Shown piece by piece: positions 1 through 8,971 of a stretch of 47,400 bases of DNA. The notes beneath the pieces were generated by a model, which worked only from the letters and a program-made list of their open reading frames with translations, did not search any database and was not told where the DNA came from. This DNA is from Azonexus sp. (lineage in GTDB: Bacteria; Pseudomonadota; Gammaproteobacteria; Burkholderiales; Rhodocyclaceae). The stretch is taken from contig JAGOBB010000018.1 in the NCBI GenBank assembly GCA_017983615.1, positions 1 through 47,400 of the forward strand, written 5' to 3'. The translations under genes were made by a program, and so were the position numbers. Each line of letters starts with the position of its first letter. Positions within the stretch are counted from its first letter, which is position 1.

Positions 1-254
1 CGATTCATCAGATAGATTCCTGCCTGAAGATTGCGAGCGAAATGAGTTGATGGGACAACGGTTCAGACCGACGTGGAACAAGCCTGATAACGTGCTTGGC
101 CGAAGTAAGGCCGCTCAGCTAATGAGGATTCCACGGAGCGAATGTCATCAGGGCCGGTGCCGACGGGCACCTCAGTAGGCCGGATAGATTCCTGCAGGCT
201 GGTTCCGAAAAACCAACAACCCATCACCTTGCAATATCGGGGGAGTCCATAGAT
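1..254 (+). mobile_element. Probable right-end non-coding region of an IS1111/IS110-type element
   Basis: No reading frame is apparent. The stretch can form several hairpins: CGTGGAA (about 73-79) pairs with TTCCACG (about 129-135) around an inner GGCC-loop-GGCC and a CTCA-loop-TGAG, followed by GTGCC-GACG-GGCAC (about 157-170). The word GATAGATTCCTGC occurs twice, near 12 and 184, and the tract ends in a GGGGGAGTCCAT-like sequence near 239-250. Structured non-coding ends that encode a guide (bridge/seek) RNA are known for the IS110/IS1111 family, where IS1111 members carry it downstream of the transposase. The transposase would lie left of the window. Assignment is by resemblance only; another structured RNA is possible. 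Confidence 0.4.
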
Positions 255-259
255 TCACG

Positions 260-625
260 TTACTGCCCCGCGGAACTTTCCGCCTTGCTAATCTCCGTCA
301 GCGTCAGGTAGCCGTCCTGGGTGTTCACCACCTTGTAGATGGCGTCGGGCTTGGCCTGGGCTTTCTTGAGCACGGCCTGCCATTCGACCTCGGCCGAGCG
401 CAGACCGTCGATCTTCGAATGTAGGGAGGCCACGCTTTCGGCCAGTTCGGTCTTTAGTTCTTCGTTGAATTGCTCGACCTTTTTGGCGGTCGGGTTCATG
501 GCGATCAACACGGTGTTGGCCAGCGTCAGCACGAGGGCGACGCCGACGAGGATCAATGTCAGCTTGTCGAATGATCGTACCTTTACCGGCTTTTCCTGGC
601 TGTCCTTGCTTTCTTTTTCGCTCAC
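260..625 (-). CDS. Small single-pass membrane protein with coiled-coil, unknown function
   Basis: 121 residues. A charged N-terminal tail (about 1-20) is followed by one hydrophobic helix (about 22-43, LTLILVGVALVLTLAN), then a charged helical segment (about 47-90) with coiled-coil character, and a short polar C-terminus. The layout suggests a cytoplasmic N-terminus, one membrane anchor and a helical domain. I do not recognise the family. The stop codon lies about 6 bp from the presumed end of the IS-like sequence, so the 3' end could have been altered by an insertion. The gene is on the opposite strand to the cbb genes and is separated from the phosphatase gene by about 90 bp. Confidence 0.6.
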   Translation of the reverse strand: MSEKESKDSQEKPVKVRSFDKLTLILVGVALVLTLANTVLIAMNPTAKKVEQFNEELKTELAESVASLHSKIDGLRSAEVEWQAVLKKAQAKPDAIYKVVNTQDGYLTLTEISKAESSAGQ

Positions 626-713
626 TGTCTGTCTCCCGGTTGTGTTGTTCTATCAGCCATTACGGCCGAAGCGGGGGCGAACTTGAGCGTTTCGTAGGAG
701 CGGTGCGGGTCGG

Positions 714-780
714 AATGCTATCCCCCAGGGGGACTTCCTTCGGGGCGCGGTCGGCCCGAAAAAAAGGCCAAATTCGAAAT
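714..780 (+). repeat. Dispersed ATGCTACGG repeat, long variant
   Basis: Starts AATGCTA, then carries a 27-bp insert (721-747, beginning TCCCCCAGGGGGACTTCC), then continues CGGTCGGCCCGAAAA and GGCCAAATTCGAAAT. GGCC and GGCC flank the A-tract as a hairpin. The same insert is found in the tkt copy at 4760. On the minus strand this element supplies the last ~20 codons and the TAG stop of the HAD phosphatase gene. Confidence 0.8.
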
Positions 781-1482
781 CGGCCAGGAGGCGATGGCCG
801 CGAGGTCAAGGTCCTGCAAATCCGCAATCACCCGCCAGGCGCCGCTGAAGTCATCGCCGGCGGTGTAGTCGTTGGGCGTGACCAGGCAGCGCAGGCCGGC
901 GGCGCGGGCGGCGCGCAGGCCGTTGGCAGAATCTTCGATGGCCAGGCAGTTTTCCGGCGGCAGGGCGAGGCGGTCGAGCACCCAGCGGTAGATGTCGGGC
1001 GCCGGCTTCTTGGCCGGCACGATGTCGCCGGCGCCGATCACTTCGAACCATGCCTCGGCCCCGTCGCCCAGCGTGGCGCGGAGTAGGGCGCTGATGTTTT
1101 CCGGCGAGGTGGTCGTGGCGATGGCCAGGCGGATAGCAGTCCGCCGCGCTTCGGCGATCAGCCGGGCGACGCCGGGGCGCAGCGGCAGGCCGCCTTGTTC
1201 GACCAGCTGCACGTAATGCGCGGTCTTGGCGGCGTGCAGCTTCTTGACCAGGGCGTCGAAATCCGGGCGGGCCGCCACGTCGGGCGCGTGGTGTTCGGCG
1301 TAGTGACGGATGCGCTCCTTGCCGCCGGTGATGGCGAGCAGTTCGCCGTACAGCGCCTCGTCCCAGTGCCAGTCCAGGCCGTGCTCGGCGAAGGCGGCGT
1401 TGAAAGCGGGGCGATGGCCGTCGCGCTCGGTGTCGGCCAGCGTGCCGTCGACGTCGAAGATCAGGGCGTGCAGTGTGCTCAT
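718..1482 (-). CDS. cbbY: HAD-superfamily phosphatase, CbbY-like
   Basis: 254 residues from ATG at 1482 (MSTLHALIFDVDGTLADTE). Motif I is DVDGT with both catalytic Asp, a helical cap follows (about 20-95), motif II is ATTTS, motif III the Lys of AKKPAPDIY, and motif IV IEDSANG, which match beta-phosphoglucomutase/CbbY-type HAD hydrolases. CbbY in autotrophs dephosphorylates xylulose-1,5-bisphosphate, a RuBisCO inhibitor; its position head-to-head with the cbb genes supports that role, but the substrate is not proven by sequence. The C-terminal ~20 residues (WPISNLAFFSGRPRPEG...) and the TAG stop come from a dispersed repeat, so the native C-terminus was probably replaced or extended. The frame stays open far upstream of 1482, but the HAD motif I defines this start. 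Confidence 0.85.
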   Translation of the reverse strand: MSTLHALIFDVDGTLADTERDGHRPAFNAAFAEHGLDWHWDEALYGELLAITGGKERIRHYAEHHAPDVAARPDFDALVKKLHAAKTAHYVQLVEQGGLPLRPGVARLIAEARRTAIRLAIATTTSPENISALLRATLGDGAEAWFEVIGAGDIVPAKKPAPDIYRWVLDRLALPPENCLAIEDSANGLRAARAAGLRCLVTPNDYTAGDDFSGAWRVIADLQDLDLAAIASWPISNLAFFSGRPRPEGSPPGG

Positions 1483-1567
1483 GGGTGCCGACGATACCGG
1501 GCGCGCGCCAGCACGCCCAGTCAGGATTTCTGAAGTCCGGGATAAGCGGTTATTTAATAAACGATGG

Positions 1568-1584
1568 CTTACTGCGTGCGTAAG
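1568..1584 (+). promoter_or_regulatory. Candidate LysR-type (CbbR) operator
   Basis: A perfect 5-bp inverted repeat, CTTAC-N7-GTAAG, contains the T-N11-A signature of LysR-type regulators. It lies 79 bp upstream of the fbp start in the divergent phosphatase/fbp spacer, which also contains an A/T palindrome CTTAATTAAG (1600-1609). CbbR usually controls cbb operons, but no cbbR gene is in the window. The site is predicted from pattern and position only. Confidence 0.35.
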
Positions 1585-1662
1585 AAAATCTGACTGTTGC
1601 TTAATTAAGAAGTCACTTATCGTTGGCTCCAATGCAGTAACACAAGAATGATTGGAGACATC

Positions 1663-2736
1663 ATGCAATTCGGCCGCACGACCCTCTCGAAATTCGTCAT
1701 CGAAAACACCCGTTCCAGCCACGGCGAGCTCGGCGCCTTGCTGATCGACGTCGCCGCCGCCGTCAAGACCATTTCGGCGATGGTCGCCAAGGGCGCGCTG
1801 GGCGGCAATCTCGGCGCGCTGGACAGCACCAATGTCCAGGGCGAGGTGCAGAAGAAGCTCGATGTGCTGACCAACGAAGCCATCCTGCGCCACTGCGAGT
1901 GGGGCGGCCAGCTGGCCGGCATGGCTTCCGAGGAGATGGACGAGCCTTATCCGATCCCCGCCGAATACCCGCGCGGCCGCTACGTGCTGATCTTCGACCC
2001 GCTCGACGGCTCGTCGAACAGCGACGTAAATGTCTCGGTCGGCACTATTTTCTCGATCTTCACCCGGCTGGCGGCCGGCGACGCTGAACCCGGCGATTAC
2101 CTGCGCCCGGGCGCCGAACAGGTTGCCGCCGGCTACGCCATCTACGGCCCGTCGACCATGATGGTGCTTACGCTGGGCAAGGGCACGCACGGCTTCACGC
2201 TGGACCGCGAGAACGGCAACTTCATCCTGACCCACCCCAACATCCGGGTGCCGGAAGACACTCGCGAATTCGCCATCAACACATCCAACGAGCGCTTTTG
2301 GGAACCGCCGGTGCAGCGCTACGTCAGCGAATGCAAGGCGGGCAAGACGGGCGTCCGCGGTGCTGATTTCAATACGCGCTGGATCGCCTCGATGGTCGCC
2401 GAAGTGCACCGCATCCTGATCCGCGGCGGCATTTTCATGTACCCGAAGGACAGCAAGGACCCGAGCAAACCCGGGCGGCTCCGCCTGATGTACGAGGCCA
2501 ACCCGATGGCGATGCTGATCGAGCAGGCCGGCGGCGCGGCCAGCACCGGCCGCCAGCGCATCCTCGATGTCGAGCCGGACAGCCTGCACCAGCGCGTGCC
2601 GGTCATCCTCGGCTCCAAGAATGAGGTCGAGCGCCTGGAGCGCTACCACCAGGAATACGACACCGGGGCCGACCGCCCCTTCGTCTCGCCGCTGTTCTCG
2701 GAACGCTCCCTGTTCCGCGACGAATCGCGCGCCTGA
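1663..2736 (+). CDS. fbp: Class I fructose-1,6-bisphosphatase
   Basis: Hydrolyses fructose-1,6-bisphosphate to fructose-6-phosphate in the Calvin cycle and gluconeogenesis. 357 residues, slightly longer than the E. coli enzyme. The metal-binding/active-site motif FDPLDGSSN is at about 111-119, preceded by the acidic SEEMDE loop, with the substrate-binding region ([15 protein letters not shown]) further on. I chose ATG 1663 because TTGGAGA lies 5-11 bases upstream; an in-frame ATG at 1648 lacks a ribosome site. First gene of the plus-strand cbb cluster, 23 bp before prkB, so probably co-transcribed. May also be called cbbF. Confidence 0.95.
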   Translation: MQFGRTTLSKFVIENTRSSHGELGALLIDVAAAVKTISAMVAKGALGGNLGALDSTNVQGEVQKKLDVLTNEAILRHCEWGGQLAGMASEEMDEPYPIPAEYPRGRYVLIFDPLDGSSNSDVNVSVGTIFSIFTRLAAGDAEPGDYLRPGAEQVAAGYAIYGPSTMMVLTLGKGTHGFTLDRENGNFILTHPNIRVPEDTREFAINTSNERFWEPPVQRYVSECKAGKTGVRGADFNTRWIASMVAEVHRILIRGGIFMYPKDSKDPSKPGRLRLMYEANPMAMLIEQAGGAASTGRQRILDVEPDSLHQRVPVILGSKNEVERLERYHQEYDTGADRPFVSPLFSERSLFRDESRA

Positions 2737-2759
2737 ATTCAAATCAAAGGGAGAGCAAC

Positions 2760-3632
2760 ATGTCCGTCAAACACCCCATCATCGCCATCACCGGCTCGTC
2801 CGGCGCCGGCACCAGCACGGTGATGCAGAGCTTCCAGCACATCTTCCGCCGTGAAAAGCTCAACGCCCAGATCGTTGAGGGCGATTCTTTCCATCGCTAC
2901 GACCGCCTCAGCATGCGCGCCGAGATGAAGGCGCAGGAGGCGCTCTGCAACCTCAACTTCAGCCATTTCGGCCCGGAAGCCAACCTGCTTGAAGAGTTGG
3001 AGGCGTTGTTCGTCAGCTACGGCCAGAGCGGCAGCGGCCAGGTCCGCAAGTATCTGCACGATGCCGCCGAGGCCGAGCCGTGGGGCCAGGAGCCGGGCAC
3101 CTTTACGCCCTGGCAGGACATCCCGGGCGACACCGACCTGATGTTCTACGAGGGCCTGCACGGCGCCTGGGCCAGCGACAAGATCGACATCGCCAAACAG
3201 GTCGATCTCTGCGTCGGCGTCGTGCCGACCATCAACCTCGAATGGATCCAGAAGCTGCACCGCGACCAGAAGATGCGCGGCTACTCGCAGGAGGCGGTCA
3301 CCGACACCATCCTGCGCCGGATGCCGGACTACGTCAGCCACCTTTGCCCGCAGTTCTCGCGCACCCACGTCAATTTCCAGCGCGTGCCCATCGTCGATAC
3401 CTCCAACCCTTTCATCGCCCGCGACATCCCGACCGCCGACGAAAGCATGGTGGTGATCCGCTTCGCCAATCCGAAGGGCATCGATTTCGAATACCTGCTG
3501 ACCATCCTGCACGGCAGCATGCTGACCCGCCCGAACACGCTGGTCGTCCCCGGCGGCAAGATGGGCCTGGCCATGCAGATGATCTTCACGCCGATGGTCC
3601 TGCGCCTGATGGACCACAAGCGTCGCGCCTGA
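2760..3632 (+). CDS. prkB: Phosphoribulokinase
   Basis: Makes ribulose-1,5-bisphosphate from ribulose-5-phosphate and ATP, the reaction specific to the Calvin cycle. 290 residues, the usual size of proteobacterial PRK. The Walker A loop GSSGAGTST is at about 12-20, the following EGDSFHRYDR segment carries catalytic Asp and phosphate-binding residues, and FYEGLHG holds the Walker B-like acidic residue. A strong ribosome site (AAGGGAGAG) precedes ATG 2760. It sits between fbp and tkt. Its presence implies RuBisCO elsewhere in the genome. Also named cbbP. Confidence 0.95.
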   Translation: MSVKHPIIAITGSSGAGTSTVMQSFQHIFRREKLNAQIVEGDSFHRYDRLSMRAEMKAQEALCNLNFSHFGPEANLLEELEALFVSYGQSGSGQVRKYLHDAAEAEPWGQEPGTFTPWQDIPGDTDLMFYEGLHGAWASDKIDIAKQVDLCVGVVPTINLEWIQKLHRDQKMRGYSQEAVTDTILRRMPDYVSHLCPQFSRTHVNFQRVPIVDTSNPFIARDIPTADESMVVIRFANPKGIDFEYLLTILHGSMLTRPNTLVVPGGKMGLAMQMIFTPMVLRLMDHKRRA

Positions 3633-3652
3633 ACGGAAGAAAAATACTCATG

Positions 3653-3727
3653 AACCGCAGAGACGCGGAGGCGCGGAGAAAATCAGATGACAAAGATTGT
3701 TCTCTGGGCCTCCGTGCCTCTGCGGTG
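3653..3727 (+). repeat. Palindromic intergenic repeat between prkB and tkt
   Basis: Left arm CCGCAGAGACGCGGAGGC and right arm CCTCCGTGCCTCTGCGG are imperfect inverted repeats around a central ~30-bp A-rich spacer, able to form a long hairpin. It fills nearly the whole prkB-tkt spacer and lies just before the tkt ribosome site. Similar GCAGAGRCGCRGAGG palindromes are common dispersed elements in proteobacteria. It may affect mRNA stability or readthrough. Confidence 0.7.
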
Positions 3728-3753
3728 AGATTTTGAATATTTTGGAGAGAGAC

Positions 3754-5826
3754 ATGGATCGCAACCCGACCGAAACCACCTTCCGCCGTGAACTGGCCAA
3801 CGCCGTCCGCTTCCTGGCCATTGACGCCGTCGACAAGGCCAAGTCCGGCCACCCCGGCGCCCCAATGGGCATGGCCGACATCGCCGAAGTGCTGTGGCGA
3901 GACCACCTGAAGCACAACCCGGCCAACCCGAAATGGCCGGACCGCGACCGCTTCGTGCTGTCCAACGGCCACGGCTCGATGCTGCTCTACGCGCTGCTGC
4001 ATCTGACCGGCTACGACTTGAGCCTCGACGACCTGAAGAACTTCCGCCAGTTCGGCAGCCGCACCCCCGGCCACCCGGAAGTCGGCCACACCCCCGGCGT
4101 CGAGACGACCACCGGGCCGCTCGGCCAGGGCCTCTCCAACGCCGTCGGCATGGCGCTGGCCGAAAAGCTGCTGGCCCAGCGCTTCAACCGGCCGGGCTGC
4201 GCCGTCGTCGATCACCGCACCTGGGTCTTCCTCGGCGACGGCTGCCTGATGGAAGGCATCAGCCACGAAGCCTGCTCGCTGGCTGGCGTCTGGGGCCTCG
4301 ACAAGCTGACCTGCTTCTACGACGACAACGGGATCTCCATCGACGGCCATGTCGAAGGCTGGTTCCGCGACGATACCCCGGCCCGCTTCCGCGCCTATGG
4401 CTGGCATGTCGTCGGCCCGATCGACGGCCACGATTCCTCGGCCATTGCCGCCGCCATCGCCGAGGCCAAGGCGGAGACAGCCAAGCCGACGCTGATCGTC
4501 TGCCGCACGCAGATCGGCTGGGGCTCGCCGCACAAGGCCGGTTCGCACGACGTGCATGGCGCGCCGCTCGGCGCCGAGGAAACGGCCGCCACCCGCGCCG
4601 CGCTTGGCTGGCCGTACGGTCCCTTCGAAGTGCCGCTCAGCCTGCGCGCCGCCTGGGACGGTCGCCCCGCCGGGGCCGACGCCGAGGCCGGCTGGCAGGC
4701 GAACTTCGCCAGCTACCGCGCGCAGTATCCGCAACTGGCTGCGGAGTTAGAACGCATCCAATGCTATCCCCCAGGGGGACTTCCTGCGGGGCGCGGCATG
4801 CCCGAAAAATGGCCCGAAATCAAAGCCGAGCTGCTCGCCGCCGCCGGCCGCAAGGAAGGCGCCGTCGCCACCCGCAAGTCGTCGCAGAACTGCCTCGATC
4901 TGCTGGTAGACCGCGTACCCGAACTGCTCGGCGGTTCGGCCGACCTGACCGGCTCCAACCTGACCGCCGGCAAGGGCAGCATCGCCCTGCACGAGGCCGG
5001 CGAGCGCGTCGCCAACTACATTTCCTATGGCGTGCGCGAATTCGGCATGACGGCGATCATGAACGGCATCGCGCTGCACGGCGGGCTGATCCCCTACGGC
5101 GGCACCTTCGCGGTGTTCTCCGACTACGCCCGCAACGCGATCCGGATGAGCGCGCTGATGAAGCAGCGCGTCATCCACGTGCTGACCCACGACTCGATCG
5201 GTCTCGGCGAGGACGGGCCGACCCACCAGCCGATCGAACACGTCAGCAGCCTGCGCATCATTCCCGGCCTCGATGTCTGGCGTCCCTGCGATGAGCTGGA
5301 AACGGCCGTCGCCTGGACGGCGGCGATCGAGCGCCAAAATGGACCTTCCGCCCTGCTTCTGTCGCGCCAGAACCTGCCGCAATACGGCGGCGCCACCGGC
5401 CGGGCGGAAGGTGCCAGCCGCGGCGGCTACGTGCTGGCCGAGGCCGACGGGCCATTGCAGGCGGTGATCATCGCCACCGGCTCCGAGGTGATGCTGGCCA
5501 TGCAGGCGCGGGCCGCCTTGCAGGCTCAGGGCGTCGCCGTGCGCGTCGTCTCGATGCCCTGCACGCGGCGCTTCAATGCCCAGCCGGCCAGCTGGAAAAA
5601 CGCCGTGCTGCCGCCGGACATCGTCCGCATCGCCGTCGAGGCCGGGCAGACCGACTTCTGGCACCGTTATGTCGGCCTCGATGGCGAGGTGCTCGGCATC
5701 GACGAGTTCGGCGCCTCGGCCCCGGCGCCGGTGCTCTACGAGCACTACGGCCTGACTCCGGCCCGCCTGGTCCAGAGCGTCCTCAACGCCATCGTCCGCT
5801 CGGGCGGCGCCGACGGGGACTTCTGA
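3754..5826 (+). CDS. tkt: Transketolase
   Basis: Transfers two-carbon ketol units between sugar phosphates using thiamine diphosphate, in the regenerative Calvin cycle. 690 residues, full length. The N-terminal TPP domain shows [13 protein letters not shown], the GDGCLMEG cofactor motif and SNGHGS; the middle pyrimidine domain has [11 protein letters not shown] and [14 protein letters not shown]; a C-terminal transketolase domain follows. The start at 3754 has TTTGGAGAGA in front; the upstream extension of the frame is the palindromic repeat. Residues about 335-357, in the linker between the TPP and Pyr domains, are encoded by a dispersed repeat (4760-4822) that keeps the frame open. Also called cbbT. 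Confidence 0.95.
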   Translation: MDRNPTETTFRRELANAVRFLAIDAVDKAKSGHPGAPMGMADIAEVLWRDHLKHNPANPKWPDRDRFVLSNGHGSMLLYALLHLTGYDLSLDDLKNFRQFGSRTPGHPEVGHTPGVETTTGPLGQGLSNAVGMALAEKLLAQRFNRPGCAVVDHRTWVFLGDGCLMEGISHEACSLAGVWGLDKLTCFYDDNGISIDGHVEGWFRDDTPARFRAYGWHVVGPIDGHDSSAIAAAIAEAKAETAKPTLIVCRTQIGWGSPHKAGSHDVHGAPLGAEETAATRAALGWPYGPFEVPLSLRAAWDGRPAGADAEAGWQANFASYRAQYPQLAAELERIQCYPPGGLPAGRGMPEKWPEIKAELLAAAGRKEGAVATRKSSQNCLDLLVDRVPELLGGSADLTGSNLTAGKGSIALHEAGERVANYISYGVREFGMTAIMNGIALHGGLIPYGGTFAVFSDYARNAIRMSALMKQRVIHVLTHDSIGLGEDGPTHQPIEHVSSLRIIPGLDVWRPCDELETAVAWTAAIERQNGPSALLLSRQNLPQYGGATGRAEGASRGGYVLAEADGPLQAVIIATGSEVMLAMQARAALQAQGVAVRVVSMPCTRRFNAQPASWKNAVLPPDIVRIAVEAGQTDFWHRYVGLDGEVLGIDEFGASAPAPVLYEHYGLTPARLVQSVLNAIVRSGGADGDF
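4760..4822 (+). repeat. Dispersed ATGCTACGG repeat, long variant, inside tkt
   Basis: AATGCTA is followed by the same 27-bp insert seen at 721-747 (one mismatch, TTCCTGCGGGG for TTCCTTCGGGG), then CGGCATGCCCGAAAAATGG and CCGAAATCAAA. It lies in frame within the inter-domain linker of transketolase and codes for [19 protein letters not shown]. Similarity to the intergenic copy at 714 over more than 50 bp rules out chance. Confidence 0.8.
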
Positions 5827-5948
5827 TGTCCAGACCGCCCGCAGCCTAGCCGCGCACCAACCCATATTTCAGCTGTGCCGCACGCCTGCCAACGCGGGCG
5901 TAACGGGGCCGCTCGTCCAGGAATTCACAATCCACAGGAGATCGCATC

Positions 5949-6968
5949 ATGCCCATCCGGGTAGCCATCAACGGCTTCGGCCGCATCGGGCGCATGGCCT
6001 TCCGCGCCATCGCCCGTGAAAAGGAGTTTGCAGACCTCGAGGTGGTCGCCATCAACGACCTCCTCGAACCCGACTACCTCGCCTACATGCTCCAGTACGA
6101 CTCGGTGCACGGCAATTTCCCCGGCGCCGTGGCCGTCGACGGCCACGACCTGCTGGTCGACGGCCGGCGCATCCGCCTTAGCGCCGAGCGCCACCCCGAG
6201 GCGTTGAAGTGGGGCGAGGTTCAGGCCGACGTCGTGATCGAGGCGACCGGCCATTTCCTTAATCACGAAGGCTGCGCCAAACATCTCCACGCCGGCGCCC
6301 GCAAGGTCGTCCAGTCGGCACCGGCCCGGGACTCGACGCCGATGTTCGTCTACGGCGTCAATCACGACCGCTACGCCGGCGAGGACATCGTCTCCGCCGC
6401 CTCATGCACGACCAACGGCCTGGCGCCGGTGGCCAAGGTGCTGCACGATCAGTTCGGCATCAAGCGCGGCCTGATGAGCACCGTGCATGCCGCGACCGCC
6501 ACGCAAAAGACCGTCGACGGCCCGTCCGGCAAGGACTGGCGCGGCGGGCGCGGCATCCTGGAGAACATCATCCCGTCCTCGACCGGCGCCGCCCAGGCCG
6601 TCGGCAAGGTGATCCCGTCATTGAACAAGAAGCTGACCGGCATGGCCTTTCGGGTGCCGACCTCGGACGTCTCGGTCGTCGACCTGACCGTCGAACTGGA
6701 AAAACCCGCCAGCTACGCCGACATCTGCGCGGCGATGAAGGCAGCCGCCGAATCCGGCCCGCTCAAGGGCGTGCTCGGCTACACCGGCGACAGCGTCGTG
6801 TCGACCGATTTCCGCGGCTGTTCGAAGCCATCGATCTTCGATGCCGGCGCCGGCATCGCGCTCGACCCGACCTTCGTCAAGGTCGTCGCCTGGTACGACA
6901 ACGAGTATGGCTATACCTGCAACCTGCTGCGCCTCGTGCGCCACATTTCGGACGCGGCAACAAAATGA
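5949..6968 (+). CDS. gap: Glyceraldehyde-3-phosphate dehydrogenase, type I
   Basis: Interconverts 1,3-bisphosphoglycerate and glyceraldehyde-3-phosphate. 339 residues. The Rossmann start is INGFGRIGR, the catalytic Cys lies in [12 protein letters not shown], the catalytic His in the [10 protein letters not shown] segment, and the C-terminal [11 protein letters not shown] is typical. An Asp-containing IND follows the second strand of the NAD fold, as is usual in NAD-preferring enzymes, but cofactor choice cannot be settled here. ATG 5949 follows ACAGGAG. A 122-bp spacer separates it from tkt. No phosphoglycerate kinase gene follows, unlike many cbb clusters. Confidence 0.95.
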   Translation: MPIRVAINGFGRIGRMAFRAIAREKEFADLEVVAINDLLEPDYLAYMLQYDSVHGNFPGAVAVDGHDLLVDGRRIRLSAERHPEALKWGEVQADVVIEATGHFLNHEGCAKHLHAGARKVVQSAPARDSTPMFVYGVNHDRYAGEDIVSAASCTTNGLAPVAKVLHDQFGIKRGLMSTVHAATATQKTVDGPSGKDWRGGRGILENIIPSSTGAAQAVGKVIPSLNKKLTGMAFRVPTSDVSVVDLTVELEKPASYADICAAMKAAAESGPLKGVLGYTGDSVVSTDFRGCSKPSIFDAGAGIALDPTFVKVVAWYDNEYGYTCNLLRLVRHISDAATK

Positions 6969-7034
6969 TTCTGGCGTCGTTGCGCCGCCTTGCCGTACCC
7001 GACGTACTGTCTGCGGCGGCGCGCCTAGCCAGAA
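6969..7034 (+). repeat. Nested palindrome between gap and fba, related to the MITE core
   Basis: Three nested stems: TTCTGGC/GCCAGAA (6969-6975/7028-7034), GCGCCGCC/GGCGGCGC (6982-6989/7015-7022) and GTAC/GTAC at the tip. It begins directly after the gap stop codon. The edges CTGGCGTYGTTGC and GCGCCTAGCCAG recur in the core of the 165-bp elements at 37976 and 46538, so it is probably a short relative. The long stem could act as a processing or attenuation site between gap and fba; that is inference. Confidence 0.65.
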
Positions 7035-7083
7035 CCGCTTCGCTTCCTTTTGTTACCGCTTCCCAAAAATATGGAGTACGAAC

Positions 7084-8121
7084 ATGGCTCTCATTTCCCT
7101 GCGCCAGCTGCTCGACCACGCCGCCGAGCACAGCTATGGCCTGCCCGCCTTCAACGTCAATAACCTGGAGCAGATCCAGGCCATCATGCAGGCGGCAGAA
7201 GCCTGCGATTCCCCGGTCATCCTGCAGGCCTCGGCCGGCGCCCGCAAATACGCCGGCGAGCCTTTCCTCAGGAAACTGGTCGAAGCCGCCATCGAGCAGT
7301 ACCCGGACATCCCCGTCTGCCTGCACCAGGACCACGGCACCTCGCCGGCCGTCTGCCAGCAGTCGATGCGCAGCGGCTTCTCCAGCGTGATGATGGACGG
7401 TTCTCTGGGCCCCGACGGCAAGACGCCGGCCAATTACGCCTACAACGTGCTGGTGACCAGCAAGGTGGTCGAGATGGCCCACGCCATCGGCGTCTCGGTC
7501 GAAGGCGAACTCGGTTGCCTCGGTTCTCTGGAAACCGGCGAGGCGGGCGAGGAAGACGGCATCGGCGCCGCCGGCAAGCTCGACCACGCGCAGCTGCTGA
7601 CCGATCCCGACGAAGCCGCCGACTTCGTCGCCCAGACCGGCGTCGACGCGCTGGCCATCGCCATCGGCACCAGCCACGGCGCCTACAAGTTCACCCGGCC
7701 GCCGACCGGCGAAATCCTCGCCATCGACCGCATCAAGGCCATCCATGCCCGCATCCCGAACACCCATCTGGTCATGCACGGCTCGAGCAGCGTGCCGCAG
7801 GAATGGCTGGCGGTGATCCGCCAGTACGGCGGCGCGATCAAGGAAACCTACGGCGTGCCGGTCGCGGAGATCGTCGAAGGCATCAAGCACGGCGTGCGCA
7901 AGGTCAATATCGACACCGACATCCGCCTGGCGATGACCGGCGCGATGCGCAAGGCGATGGCCGAGAAGCCCGAGGAATTCGATCCGCGCGCCTTTCTCAA
8001 GGCTGCCGTGGCGGCCGCACGCGACCTCTGCCACCAGCGCTTTGAGGCCTTCGGCAGCGCCGGCCAGGCCTGCCGCATCAAGCCGCTGGCGCTGGAAAAG
8101 ATGGCCGCCGGCTACCGCTGA
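7084..8121 (+). CDS. fba: Class II fructose-bisphosphate aldolase
   Basis: Zinc-dependent condensation of dihydroxyacetone phosphate with aldehydes to give fructose-1,6- or sedoheptulose-1,7-bisphosphate. 345 residues. Visible motifs are the N-terminal [11 protein letters not shown], the CLHQDHG zinc/proton-relay region, the IGTSHGAYK segment with a zinc His, the MHGSSSVP segment with another, and NIDTDIR. Size and motifs fit the CbbA/Fba subgroup of proteobacteria. ATG 7084 is used; the frame is open upstream but lies in the repeat. A rho-independent terminator follows 40 bp downstream. Confidence 0.95.
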   Translation: MALISLRQLLDHAAEHSYGLPAFNVNNLEQIQAIMQAAEACDSPVILQASAGARKYAGEPFLRKLVEAAIEQYPDIPVCLHQDHGTSPAVCQQSMRSGFSSVMMDGSLGPDGKTPANYAYNVLVTSKVVEMAHAIGVSVEGELGCLGSLETGEAGEEDGIGAAGKLDHAQLLTDPDEAADFVAQTGVDALAIAIGTSHGAYKFTRPPTGEILAIDRIKAIHARIPNTHLVMHGSSSVPQEWLAVIRQYGGAIKETYGVPVAEIVEGIKHGVRKVNIDTDIRLAMTGAMRKAMAEKPEEFDPRAFLKAAVAAARDLCHQRFEAFGSAGQACRIKPLALEKMAAGYR

Positions 8122-8160
8122 TCACCCGGTTTCACTCTGCACCACTCCCTTGTGGTTTCC

Positions 8161-8188
8161 GGCCCCGAAATCCGGGGCCGCTTTTTTT
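8161..8188 (+). terminator. Rho-independent terminator between fba and rpe
   Basis: GGCCCC-GAAATCC-GGGGCC stem (8161-8179) followed by C/G and a run of seven T. The T-run leads directly into the TTGGAG ribosome site of rpe, so termination here would cut rpe off from the cbb transcript or reduce its level. Confidence 0.85.
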
Positions 8189-8198
8189 GGAGCCCGCC

Positions 8199-8903
8199 AT
8201 GAACCAGTCCGAATACGTCATCGCCCCGAGCATCCTGTCCGCCAATTTCGCCAAGCTGGGCGAAGAAGTGAGCAACGTCATCGCCGCCGGCGCCGACTGG
8301 ATTCACTTCGACGTGATGGACAACCACTACGTCCCCAACCTGACCATCGGACCGTTGGTCTGCGCCGCGATCCGGCCGTGCACCACGGCCCCGATCGATG
8401 TGCACCTGATGGTCAAACCGGTCGACCGCATCATCCCCGACTTCGCCAGGGCCGGCGCCAACCTCATCACCTTCCACCCCGAGGCTTCCGACCACATCGA
8501 CCGCAGCCTGTCGCTGATCCGCGATAACGGCTGCCAAAGCGGCCTGGTCTTCAACCCGGCGACGCCGCTCGATTACCTGGATTACGTGCTCGACAAGATC
8601 GACGTCGTGCTGCTGATGAGCGTCAACCCCGGCTTCGGCGGCCAGAAATTCATCCCTGGCACGCTGGCCAAGGCCAGACAGGCACGGGCCAAACTTGACG
8701 CTTATGAAAAGGAAAGCGGGCGGCGCATCCGGTTGGAGATCGACGGTGGCGTGAACCCCGCCAACATCGCCGAAATTGCCCGCGCCGGTGTCGATGCCTT
8801 CGTTGCCGGTTCGGCGGTCTACGGCGCAGGCAAGAACAGTGATCCGCATCGCTACGATTCGATCATCGGCGCCCTGCGTGCCGAGTTGCGAGGGATTGGG
8901 TAA
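8199..8903 (+). CDS. rpe: Ribulose-phosphate 3-epimerase
   Basis: Interconverts ribulose-5-phosphate and xylulose-5-phosphate, feeding phosphoribulokinase. 234 residues, a TIM barrel of normal length. Signature segments are [23 protein letters not shown] (metal His/Asp), [18 protein letters not shown] and EIDGGVN (metal Asp). I start at ATG 8199 after TTGGAG rather than at an in-frame TTG at 8187 inside the terminator tract. The TAA stop at 8901-8903 overlaps the first bases of a dispersed repeat. Also called cbbE. Confidence 0.94.
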   Translation: MNQSEYVIAPSILSANFAKLGEEVSNVIAAGADWIHFDVMDNHYVPNLTIGPLVCAAIRPCTTAPIDVHLMVKPVDRIIPDFARAGANLITFHPEASDHIDRSLSLIRDNGCQSGLVFNPATPLDYLDYVLDKIDVVLLMSVNPGFGGQKFIPGTLAKARQARAKLDAYEKESGRRIRLEIDGGVNPANIAEIARAGVDAFVAGSAVYGAGKNSDPHRYDSIIGALRAELRGIG

Positions 8904-8942
8904 ATGCTACGGTCGGCCGGAAAAAATGGCCAAAATCGAAAC
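8902..8942 (+). repeat. Dispersed ATGCTACGG repeat, copy after rpe
   Basis: AAATGCTACGGTCGGCCGG, a hexa-A tract, TGGCC, then AAAATCGAAA. GGCC..GGCC forms a 4-bp stem around the first A-tract. The first two A bases are shared with the rpe stop codon. Confidence 0.85.
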
Positions 8943-8971
8943 GCATCTGGAGGAAGCCTGCGACGTTTTCG

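Noticed and set aside
1483-2742. Long upstream extension of the HAD frame (to 2742)
   Set aside because: It runs antisense to fbp; HAD motif I (DVDGT) starts at residue 9 of the frame beginning at 1482.
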